From the NCBI GenBank assembly GCA_046292445.1, contig JBKBQT010000010.1, forward strand, positions 1 to 64,000: a stretch of 64,000 nt of DNA, in the 5' to 3' direction. Origin of the DNA: CALIZF01 sp046292445 (GTDB lineage Bacteria; Pseudomonadota; Alphaproteobacteria; Rhodobacterales; Rhodobacteraceae). The translations under genes and the position numbers were made by a program. Positions 46,600-55,563 of this stretch are shown in pieces. Under the pieces are notes generated by a model. It saw only the letters and a list, made by a program, of their open reading frames with translations, was not told where the DNA came from and ran no database searches. Positions within the stretch are counted from its first letter, which is position 1. Every line of letters begins with the position of its first letter.

Positions 46600-46719
46600 C
46601 CCCCTGAGGCCGGGCAGACACAGCCCCGTCCGGCCCGCCGGCAAGCCCGGGCAGCCGATGTGCAGCATGATGCTATCGTGCGATAACAGCGGTCGGCGCA
46701 CGGTCCGGCCGACCGGCGG

Positions 46720-47028
46720 TCAGCCCAGCACAAGGGTGCCGATCAGGATCACCGGCACCTCGTCGGTGAAGTTCGGGATGTCGGCCTGCGTCTCGGCCCC
46801 ATGCGCGGCGAGCGCGGCCTGCGCTGCGGCCATGTCGTCGAACCGCAGTTCCGCGACGAGGCGGAACGGCGCTGCCGGATCGGTCTCGACCGGCCGGTAG
46901 AAGGTGAGCGCCCGCATCCCCATCGGCGCGAGCAGGCGGCGCACGAGCGGCAGGTGCGCGGCCTCGTGACAGGCAAGATCGAACCGCTTCCCGGTCGTGT
47001 TGGGGTAGAGGACGCTCACGGCGATCAT
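46720..47028 (-). CDS. EthD-family small protein
   Basis: This 102-aa protein has the EthD/dimeric alpha-beta barrel pattern: VSVLYPNTTGKRFDLACHEA at the N-terminus (the typical xxYPN...FD...H), a central HLPLVRRLL helix and a C-terminal DEVPVILIG strand. EthD proteins accompany oxygenases, ether- and ketone-degradation genes and may act as small isomerases or binding proteins. The ATG at 47028 follows AAAGGAAC. It is the last gene of the long minus-strand run, 112 bp after the thiolase. Confidence 0.8.
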   Translation of the reverse strand: MIAVSVLYPNTTGKRFDLACHEAAHLPLVRRLLAPMGMRALTFYRPVETDPAAPFRLVAELRFDDMAAAQAALAAHGAETQADIPNFTDEVPVILIGTLVLG

Positions 47029-47070
47029 CGGTGTTCCTTTCCGGCGGCGGGACGGTCGGCGGGGGCGGGA

Positions 47071-47103
47071 GCCTCCGGCGGGAGTATTTGGAGAACGATG
47101 AAG
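47071..47103 (+). repeat. Dispersed GGCGGGAGTATTTGG motif, copy 2
   Basis: This 33-nt segment starts GCCTCCGGCGGGAGTATTTG and ends AACGATGAAG. It matches copy 1 at 5454-5486 (minus strand) at 30 of 33 positions. It lies between the thiolase stop and the EthD-like gene start, antisense to their transcription. Function unknown. Confidence 0.6.
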
Positions 47104-47140
47104 CGGGGGTTTGCGCGCGGTGGCCGCGGCAGGGCCCCTC

Positions 47141-48322
47141 TCATGCCCGTTCGATCAGCGTGGCATTGGCCATGCCGCCCGATTCGCACATCGTGACCAC
47201 GCCGCGCCGCCCGCCCGTTTCCTCGAGCCGCGCCAAGAGATTGCCGATGAGCCGGATGCCGCTCGCCCCCACCGGATGGCCCAGTGCGATGGCGCCACCA
47301 TAGGCGTTGACCCGGTCGGGGTCGGGATGGATCTCGGCCTTCCAGGCAAGGACGACCGAGGCGAACGCCTCGTTCACCTCCCAGGCGTCGATGGCAGGCA
47401 CGGCAAGGCCCGTGCGGGCAAGGAGCTTGCGGGTCGCCGGGATGACGCCCGCGAGCATCAGGATCGGATCGTCGCCGACCACCGCAAAGCCGGTGACCGC
47501 CGCTCGGGGTGTCAGGCCGAGGCGCGATGCCGCACCCTCCTCCATCAGGAGCGCCGCGCCCGCCCCGTCGCTGACCTGGCTTGCGTTGCCGGCGGTTACC
47601 GACCAGCGGATCTGCGGATAGGCGCGGGCGACGGCCTCGTCGTGAAAGGCCGGGCGGAGGGTTGCGAGGATTTCGGGCGTGGTGCCCGGGCGCAAGCCCT
47701 CGTCAGTATCGGAAAGGCCGCGGGGCGCATCGACCGCCACGATATCGCGCTGCGGCTGGCCGGCGGCGCGGGCCGCGGCGGCGCGGGCGTGGCTGCGCGC
47801 GGCGAAGGCATCGAGGCTGCGGCGCTGAAGGCTCCAGCGCGCGGCGATGAGTTCCGCCGCGATGCCCTGGTGGACATAGCCATCCGGGTAGCGCGCGCGC
47901 AGCATTGGCCCGAGGTTGTCGCGCCCGATCCGGTTGGCGCGCATCGGGACCGCGCTCATCACCTCGACGCCGCCGGCGATCACCACGTCATAGGCGCCCG
48001 CGATGATGCCCTGCGCAGCGAAATCCACCGCCTGCTGCGCCGAGCCGCATTTGCGGTCGAGCGTGACGGCCGGCACGGTCACCGGAAACCCCGCCGCCAG
48101 CACCGCCTGCCGCCCGATGTTGCCCGCCTGCTCGCCCGCCTGGATGACGCAGCCCGTGATGACATCCTCGACCAGCGCGGGGTCGATCCCGGTCCGCCGC
48201 ACCAGCGCCTTGAGCACGTGGGCATAGAGATCGACGGGGTGGAGGCCGGCGAGGATGCCGCCCGCCCGCCCCCGCCCCCAGGGCGAGCGCACCAGATCGA
48301 CGATGACCGCGCGGCGGGTCAT
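47141..48322 (-). CDS. Thiolase (acetyl-CoA acetyltransferase family)
   Basis: This 393-aa thiolase has the nucleophilic Cys in DRKCGSAQQ (Cys92), the NAYGGAIALGHPVGASG motif and the C-terminal MCESGGMANATL Cys motif, so it is catalytically complete. It would cleave a 3-oxoacyl-CoA to acetyl-CoA and a shorter acyl-CoA. The start at 48322 is 1 bp after the carboxyltransferase stop, so it belongs to that operon. It lies directly after the carboxylase genes, fitting thiolysis of a carboxylated and CoA-activated product. Confidence 0.92.
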   Translation of the reverse strand: MTRRAVIVDLVRSPWGRGRAGGILAGLHPVDLYAHVLKALVRRTGIDPALVEDVITGCVIQAGEQAGNIGRQAVLAAGFPVTVPAVTLDRKCGSAQQAVDFAAQGIIAGAYDVVIAGGVEVMSAVPMRANRIGRDNLGPMLRARYPDGYVHQGIAAELIAARWSLQRRSLDAFAARSHARAAAARAAGQPQRDIVAVDAPRGLSDTDEGLRPGTTPEILATLRPAFHDEAVARAYPQIRWSVTAGNASQVSDGAGAALLMEEGAASRLGLTPRAAVTGFAVVGDDPILMLAGVIPATRKLLARTGLAVPAIDAWEVNEAFASVVLAWKAEIHPDPDRVNAYGGAIALGHPVGASGIRLIGNLLARLEETGGRRGVVTMCESGGMANATLIERA

Positions 48323-48323
48323 G

Positions 48324-49787
48324 TCAGGCCTGATCGAACCGGCGCAGCGAGACGTTCATCAGCGACGACTTGATCTGCACCACCGGCGCGCGGGCGATCC
48401 GCATCAGGCGGCGCACCTGGTCGAGTTCGGGCGAGGCGAGCAGCGGATAGGTGGTCTTGACCGGTCCGGCCGCCCACATCTTTTCCAGATCCGCCTCGGG
48501 CACGAGCGCACGCAGGATCAGCTCGTCGTCGTTCGTCGTGCCGTAGCGGGCGCGCAGTTCCTCGATGGTGGGCTGTTCGGGCGGGTTCGCCACCACCTCC
48601 TTCGCGCGGGGGGAGGCCATGATGCGGTCGAGCACCTCGGGGTCGATCGGGGCGACCGTCTGGCCGTAGAAGCCGGCGGCATACTGGATCACCTCGTCGG
48701 GGATGACCTTGTATCGCTCGCCCGTCACGATGTTGAGCACCGCAAGCGTGCCGACAAGCTGGCTGAAGGGCGTGGCCATGCCGGGATAGCCAAGCTCGCG
48801 CCGCACGGCTGCCGTCTCGGCCAGCACCGCGTCGAGCTTGTCGGACATGCCGTGCTGGGCAAGCTGCGCCTTGAGCGTGCCGGTCATTCCGCCGGGGATC
48901 TGATGCTCGATGCTCAGGATGTCGTATTCGTTGTGCTGGTTGACGAGGTAACCGGCCGCCTTGCCGACCGCCTCGAAATGATCCGCCACCGGCTTGAAGA
49001 GCGACGTGTCGAGGGAATGGGTATAGCCCTTGATCTCGATGTTCTTGACCATGATTTCGGTCGAGGGGGTCGAGGGGCCGTTGGCCATCGGGCGGCTGGC
49101 GGTGTGCAGGATCGACACCCCGAGTTCGAGGCTGTCCATGTAGGCCTTGGCCGACATGCCGAGGATGTTGTTGGAATGGAACTCGATCTTCTTGCCGCGC
49201 GCCCTGGCGACGATGGCCGGCAGGAGGGTTTTCAGCCGGTCCTTGTCGAGCGTCCCGGCGGTGTCGTAGAGCAGGAGCGTGTCGATATCGGGCGATGCCG
49301 ACAGCTTGTCGGCCTTGTCGGCATAGTAGTCGTCGGTATGGACGGGCGAGAGGGTATACATGATCGCCCCGGCCACCTCGGACCCGAATTCCTTGGCGAC
49401 CCTGGCGAGCCGATGCGTCTGCGGGATGTTGAAGAGGACATCGTAGATCCAGAACGACCGCACGCCGTGGCGGTTGAGCTGCCGCATCCAGGCATCCATC
49501 AGCGCATCGGGCGTCACGCCGAAGGTCACGCTCGCGTTCGACCGCATGCCGCCCCGGATCGGCGTGCGCGGCATGGACTGCACCAGCAGGTCCAGCCCCT
49601 CCCACGGGTTTTCGCGGCAACGCTTGATGAGCACCTCCATCATCGAGGACCCGGCAAGGTCGATCACGCGGAAACCCGTGCGGTCGAGCAGCGGCGTGAC
49701 CGGAAGCGCCATGCCCGCGCGCATCTGCATGCCCCAGAGGCTCTGCTGCCCGTCGCGGATGGTCTCGTCCAGGAATTCGACATGCAT
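48324..49787 (-). CDS. Biotin-dependent carboxyltransferase (oxaloacetate decarboxylase alpha / pyruvate carboxylase B type)
   Basis: This 487-aa protein has an HMGL-like TIM barrel starting with EFLDETIRDGQQSLWGMQMR, the hallmark of OadA/PycB carboxyltransferases. The HSNNILGMS segment fits the metal-His region, and a conserved C-terminal carboxylase domain begins around PGGMTGTLKAQL. No C-terminal biotinyl domain is fused; the separate carrier is encoded two genes upstream. These enzymes move CO2 between carboxybiotin and the enolate of a small keto compound. GAGGAG precedes the ATG at 49787. A catabolic rather than anaplerotic role is inferred from neighbours. Confidence 0.88.
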   Translation of the reverse strand: MHVEFLDETIRDGQQSLWGMQMRAGMALPVTPLLDRTGFRVIDLAGSSMMEVLIKRCRENPWEGLDLLVQSMPRTPIRGGMRSNASVTFGVTPDALMDAWMRQLNRHGVRSFWIYDVLFNIPQTHRLARVAKEFGSEVAGAIMYTLSPVHTDDYYADKADKLSASPDIDTLLLYDTAGTLDKDRLKTLLPAIVARARGKKIEFHSNNILGMSAKAYMDSLELGVSILHTASRPMANGPSTPSTEIMVKNIEIKGYTHSLDTSLFKPVADHFEAVGKAAGYLVNQHNEYDILSIEHQIPGGMTGTLKAQLAQHGMSDKLDAVLAETAAVRRELGYPGMATPFSQLVGTLAVLNIVTGERYKVIPDEVIQYAAGFYGQTVAPIDPEVLDRIMASPRAKEVVANPPEQPTIEELRARYGTTNDDELILRALVPEADLEKMWAAGPVKTTYPLLASPELDQVRRLMRIARAPVVQIKSSLMNVSLRRFDQA

Positions 49788-49798
49788 GGCGCGTCTCC

Positions 49799-51160
49799 TC
49801 AGGCGGCGGCGAAGGCGGGCAGGCCCGTCTCTTCCAGCCAGCGGGTGGTGATCCGGTCGGCCCGGAAATCGGGGTGGTTCAGGATGAACCGGGCGAGCGG
49901 CAGGGTCGTGCGGGGGCCCTCGATGCCGAAGGCGTCGATGGCGGCGATCAGGCGGTCGATCGCCGCGGCCCGCGTCGGGGCATGGGCGATGAGCTTGCCG
50001 ATCATCGAATCGTAGAACGGCGGGACGAGGTATCCGGCGCGGGCATGGGTATCGAGGCGCAGGCCCTCGCCCGTGGGTGGATCCCACCGGGTGATGCGGC
50101 CCGGCGAGGGGGCGAAACCATTGAACGGATCTTCCGCATTGATCCGCACCTCGATGGCATGGCCGGTGAAGGTGACGTCCGATTGCGCGAGGCCGATCCC
50201 CTCGCCGCCCGCGATCCGCAGTTGCAGCGCGATCAGGTCGGCGCCGGTGATCGCCTCGGACACCGGATGTTCGACCTGGATCCGGGAGTTGACCTCGATG
50301 AAGTAGAATTCCCCCCGCGCGACGTCATGGAGGAACTCGACCGTCCCCGCCGCGCGGTAATGCGCATGCGCGCACAGGCGCACGGCCGCGTCCTGCATCG
50401 CCGCGCGCAGGGGGGCAGGCATGGCGGCTGCGGGCGCCTCCTCGATGAGCTTCTGATAGCGGCGCTGCACCGAACAGTCGCGCGCGCCAAAGTGGACGAC
50501 GCCGCCGTGACCGTCGCCCATGACCTGCACCTCGACATGCCGCGCGGCGGTGACGAAGCGTTCCATGTAAAGGCGCGGGTCGCCGAAGGCACCTTCCGCC
50601 TCGCGGCTGGCGCGGTCGAACCCGGCGTCGAGATCGGCGGGGCCGCTTGCGCGGAACATGCCCCGCCCGCCGCCACCCGCCGAGGCCTTCATCACCACGG
50701 GATAGCCGAGCCGGTCCGCCGCCGCCCGCGCCTCGGCCGCGCTGGCGATCTGGTCGGTCCCCGGCACGCAGGGCACGCCGGCCGCCTGCGCCAGCGCGCG
50801 GGCCGACATCTTGTCACCCAGCCGCGCGATCGTATCGGGACGCGGGCCGACGAAGGCGATCCCCTCCGCCTCGCAGAGCGCCGCCAGCGCAGGCTTTTCC
50901 GACAGGAACCCGTATCCGGGGTGCAGCGCGTCGCAGCCCGTTGCCTTGGCCGCATGCACGATCAGCCGCTCGTCGAGATAGCTTTTCGCCGCCGCCGCCG
51001 GTCCCAGCACCACTGTGCGCCCCGCCATCTCGGCCCCCAGCGTGTCGCGGTCGGCCGCTGACACGCCCAGCACCGTCTCGATCCCCATGGCATGGGCCGC
51101 GCGGATGATCCGCACGGCGATCTCGCCCCGGTTGGCGACGAAAAGGCGGCGCAGGGGCAT
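49799..51160 (-). CDS. Biotin carboxylase subunit
   Basis: This 453-aa ATP-grasp enzyme has the AccC/PycA N-terminus (RRLFVANRGEIAVRIIRAA), the ATP-binding glycine loop KASAGGGGRGM, HVEVQVMGDGHG and the catalytic EVNSRIQVEHPVSE. It carboxylates biotin on the separate carrier using ATP and bicarbonate. The ATG at 51160 lies 2 bp after the carrier stop, and the carboxyltransferase follows 11 bp downstream, giving the order carrier-carboxylase-transferase. Substrate choice lies with the carboxyltransferase. Confidence 0.93.
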   Translation of the reverse strand: MPLRRLFVANRGEIAVRIIRAAHAMGIETVLGVSAADRDTLGAEMAGRTVVLGPAAAAKSYLDERLIVHAAKATGCDALHPGYGFLSEKPALAALCEAEGIAFVGPRPDTIARLGDKMSARALAQAAGVPCVPGTDQIASAAEARAAADRLGYPVVMKASAGGGGRGMFRASGPADLDAGFDRASREAEGAFGDPRLYMERFVTAARHVEVQVMGDGHGGVVHFGARDCSVQRRYQKLIEEAPAAAMPAPLRAAMQDAAVRLCAHAHYRAAGTVEFLHDVARGEFYFIEVNSRIQVEHPVSEAITGADLIALQLRIAGGEGIGLAQSDVTFTGHAIEVRINAEDPFNGFAPSPGRITRWDPPTGEGLRLDTHARAGYLVPPFYDSMIGKLIAHAPTRAAAIDRLIAAIDAFGIEGPRTTLPLARFILNHPDFRADRITTRWLEETGLPAFAAA

Positions 51161-51162
51161 CG

Positions 51163-51675
51163 TCAGGGCTCGATATAGAACAGGATCTGCCCGTGCTCGA
51201 CCATGGCGCCATCGGGCACGCAGATGCGCCGCACGGTGCCGGCCACGCCCGAGCGCAGCGCGGTGAAAAGCTTCATCACCTCGATCAGGCACAGCTCGCT
51301 GTCCTCGGTCACCCTCTGGCCGACCTCGCAATAGGGCGGGGCGCCGGGTTTCGGGGCGCGGTAGAAGGTGCCGAGGTTCGGGGCGGGGATCGCGACCCAG
51401 GACGCCGGCGCGGCCGCCTCGGGGCCGGGCGCGGCGGCGCCGGGCGCGGCGGGGGCGGTGGCGGATGGCCCTGCTGGCAGGGCCGCCCGATCGCCCGGCG
51501 CCGCGGACGCCGCGGCGGGGGCCTGTGACGGCGGCCGGCCCTTGGGATCGTTCGACAGGAAGATCTCGAACCCCTCCATCTCGATATGCATCTCGTCCCA
51601 GTCCGAGGTCTGGAACACCTCGATCAGGGCCTCGATGTCCTGCATCGTGACGGGGCTTGCGGGGGGCGTGGGCAT
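51163..51675 (-). CDS. Biotin carboxyl carrier protein (AccB-like)
   Basis: This 170-aa protein has an N-terminal segment like AccB (DIEALIEVFQTSDWDEMHIE), a Pro/Ala-rich linker at about residues 46-92 and a C-terminal biotinyl domain. The attachment site is EVMKL (Lys135), a variant of the EAMKM consensus. It carries CO2 from the biotin carboxylase to the carboxyltransferase. Part of the linker (about residues 62-72) is encoded by a palindrome related to the intergenic REP-like elements at 8096 and 42653. Confidence 0.9.
   Translation of the reverse strand: MPTPPASPVTMQDIEALIEVFQTSDWDEMHIEMEGFEIFLSNDPKGRPPSQAPAAASAAPGDRAALPAGPSATAPAAPGAAAPGPEAAAPASWVAIPAPNLGTFYRAPKPGAPPYCEVGQRVTEDSELCLIEVMKLFTALRSGVAGTVRRICVPDGAMVEHGQILFYIEP
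51461..51490. repeat. REP-like palindrome inside the biotin carrier coding sequence
   Basis: GCGGATGGCCCTGC (51461-51474) and GCAGGGCCGCCCGA (51477-51490) pair around a 2-nt centre, sharing the GGCCCTGC/GCAGGGCC core with the xylF-xylH palindrome. Here it is in frame within the gene and encodes part of the Ala/Pro-rich linker. It may be an inserted palindromic element tolerated by a flexible region, or chance convergence in GC-rich linker DNA. Confidence 0.6.
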
Positions 51676-51687
51676 GGTTGGTGCCTT

Positions 51688-53427
<1,740 letters not shown>

Positions 53428-53437
53428 CACCGCCACC

Positions 53438-54040
53438 CTATTCATCCCGCACCCGCCCGAGGATGCGCAGAAGATCCTCGTGCAGCTCGAACCAGACGGT
53501 GTGATAGCTCGGCAGCCGCGCGTCCGACACCCATTCGTGGGCGCCATCCTCGGCCCTCTCCAGCGCCTCGGCGAGCAGTTGCGCATAGACCTTCAGCCGC
53601 GGCAGATGCGCCGCCATCCGCGCGATCACCCGTTCGGCGCCCTCGTGCAAGGTGCCGAGGCGATCGATGATGCGGGCGTCATGGGCCTTGTCGGCATGGG
53701 TGTTGGGCACGCGGCTGCCGGCGACCTCGACCGTCTGCCAGTCGGTGATGAGCGCCTTGAGATGGGCATTGACGACCTCGAAGGCGGCATAGGCTGCCGC
53801 CATCTCGGGATTTTCGCGCAAGGCACCGTAAAGCTTGCCGTATTCGCCCTTCAGCGCGATCTGCGCCGGCGCCGTGAGCATGTATTTCGCCCCGGCCTTG
53901 GCGGCCCGCCCCCGCGCGGCTGCCTCGTCCAGCAGGGCCGCGACCCGGCCCGCGTCCAGCCCCATCAGCGCCGCGACATCCTCGGGGCTGGCGTGTTTCT
54001 TGATGGCAAGGCCGTGCAGGGCCAGGTGCATGTCGGTCAT
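53438..54040 (-). CDS. Unknown 200-aa protein with helix-turn-helix-like N-terminus
   Basis: I do not recognise this protein. Residues 1-60 (HASPEDVAALMGLDAGRVAALLDEA) look like a winged-helix/DprA-type HTH: a helix, a short turn, a helix, then a basic stretch (RGRAAKAGAKYMLT). The rest is helical and acidic, without membrane segments or signal peptide. The ATG overlaps the ligase stop (ATGA) and its stop overlaps a possible PPDK-like start, so it is tightly coupled to the phosphotransferase. It could be a small regulatory or structural subunit of that enzyme (compare the third subunit of phenylphosphate synthase, known only by role) or an operon regulator. Confidence 0.75.
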   Translation of the reverse strand: MTDMHLALHGLAIKKHASPEDVAALMGLDAGRVAALLDEAAARGRAAKAGAKYMLTAPAQIALKGEYGKLYGALRENPEMAAAYAAFEVVNAHLKALITDWQTVEVAGSRVPNTHADKAHDARIIDRLGTLHEGAERVIARMAAHLPRLKVYAQLLAEALERAEDGAHEWVSDARLPSYHTVWFELHEDLLRILGRVRDE

Positions 54041-55503
54041 GGGTTGCCTCCTTGCGCGATCAGGCGGTCGCGCACGCTGCGGCGCAGGATCTTGCCCGCG
54101 CTCGATTTGGGCAGTTCGGGCCAGATGTGGACGGCCTTGGGTGCCTTGAACCCGGCGAGGCGCGCGCGGGCATGGGCGAGGATCGCGTCGGCGTCGAGCC
54201 CCGCGCGCCCTGCCACCACGGCCACCACCCGGTCGCCATAGACCTCGTCCGGCAGGCCCACGACGGCCGATTCCACCACGCCGGGAAAGGCTGCGAGGAC
54301 ATCCTCGACCTCGCGCGGATAGACATTGTAGCCGCCCGAGATCAGCATGTCGTTCTTGCGGTCGAGGATGTAGAAAAAGCCGTCCTCGTCCATCGTCCCG
54401 ATGTCGCCCGTGTGCAGCCAGCCGCCCCTGAACACCCTTTCGGTCGCCTCTGGCCGGCCCCAGTAATGCGCCATCGTCTGCGGGCCGCGGCAGACGATTT
54501 CCCCCTTCTCGCCGGGCGGCAGCGGGCGGTCGTCGTCATCGAAAACCGCGACCTCGACCATCGTGAAGGGGCGCCCGCAACTGCCCACCCGGTCGTGATC
54601 CTCGGGCTTCAGGCAGCAGATGACCATCGGGCTTTCCGCCTGGCCGTAGGTCTGGGCAAAGACCCGGCCGAACCGCTTTTCCGCCCGTTCGTAGACGCTC
54701 GCGGAAATCGGCGAGGCGCCATAGGCGATACGGCGGAAGTTGAGGCGGGCGGTGTCGATCCCCGGCGCCTCGAGGATCATGGCGAGCATCGTGGGCACAA
54801 GGAACGTCAGCGAGGCTTGCGTGTCCTCGGCCAGCCGCAGGAACCCTTCGGCCTCGAATTTCGGCATGATGACGCTGTGGGCGCCCCGCGCAATCGCCGG
54901 CAGGAAGAACGCGCCCGATGCATGGGCGATCGGGGCGGCGTGCAGGAACGTGTCGCCGGGCCGGATGTCGGGCATCAGGTCGGTCAGGAACGCGGTCAGT
55001 TCCGCCAGTTCCCCCCGCGTGGTCAGCGTTACGCCCTTGGGCTGGCCGGTGGTGCCGCCGGTATAGCCAAGGCGCAGCGGCGCGTCATAGGCGCGGTCCA
55101 GGGCGCAGGGCGCCGGATCGCCGGTTTCAATCATTCTGTCAAGGGTTTCCGGGTCGATCCTCACGCCGCACGCGAGCCCGTCGATCCCGGCATGGATGAC
55201 CGCCGCAGACCCTGAATCCGCGAGCTTGTAGTTGTGGTTGGCCAGCGTTTCCCGCGTGTTGAGCCCGACCCGCACCAGCCCCGCCTTGGCCAGCGCGTAA
55301 TAGGCGATCAGGCATTCGATGGAATTCGGCAGCGCCACGCCCACCCGGTCGCCGGGCCGCAGCCCCGCCGCCAGCAGCGCATTGCCAAGGCGGTCCGTCG
55401 CCGCGTCGAAGTCGCGGTAGGACAGCGTTCGGTCGCCTTCGGTCAGGCAGGGCGCATCGCGGAAATGCACCGCCGACCGCCGGATGAGGGATCCGATCTG
55501 CAT
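54037..55503 (-). CDS. AMP-forming acyl-CoA ligase
   Basis: This 488-aa adenylate-forming enzyme has the P-loop YTGGTTGQPKG, the ATP/AMP motif YGQAESPM, the GDIGTMDEDGFFYILDRKND hinge region and the C-terminal catalytic Lys motif PKSSAGKILRR. It activates a carboxylic acid to its CoA thioester with ATP. An ATG at 55503 preceded by a GTG codon is taken as the start. A second ligase of the same family lies at 57977. It is coupled to the downstream 200-aa protein. The acid is unknown, but a position between the phosphotransferase and carboxylase genes suggests the carboxylated product. Confidence 0.9.
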   Translation of the reverse strand: MQIGSLIRRSAVHFRDAPCLTEGDRTLSYRDFDAATDRLGNALLAAGLRPGDRVGVALPNSIECLIAYYALAKAGLVRVGLNTRETLANHNYKLADSGSAAVIHAGIDGLACGVRIDPETLDRMIETGDPAPCALDRAYDAPLRLGYTGGTTGQPKGVTLTTRGELAELTAFLTDLMPDIRPGDTFLHAAPIAHASGAFFLPAIARGAHSVIMPKFEAEGFLRLAEDTQASLTFLVPTMLAMILEAPGIDTARLNFRRIAYGASPISASVYERAEKRFGRVFAQTYGQAESPMVICCLKPEDHDRVGSCGRPFTMVEVAVFDDDDRPLPPGEKGEIVCRGPQTMAHYWGRPEATERVFRGGWLHTGDIGTMDEDGFFYILDRKNDMLISGGYNVYPREVEDVLAAFPGVVESAVVGLPDEVYGDRVVAVVAGRAGLDADAILAHARARLAGFKAPKAVHIWPELPKSSAGKILRRSVRDRLIAQGGNP

Positions 55504-55563
55504 CACTCTGGTCCTTGGCTTGGGCGCCGGGCGCGCGCCGCCCGGCCCCGCCCGGTTGCGGCG

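Noticed and set aside
47031..47303. Small plus-strand open frames over the end of the thiolase
   Set aside because: They run antisense to the thiolase, and the ATG in the repeated GAACGATGAAG element has no recognisable product.
48324..51675. Acetyl-CoA carboxylase or plain pyruvate carboxylase for housekeeping
   Set aside because: No AccA/AccD carboxyltransferase is present, and the embedding among thiolases, CoA ligases and phosphotransferase genes argues for a catabolic role, although pyruvate as substrate cannot be fully excluded.
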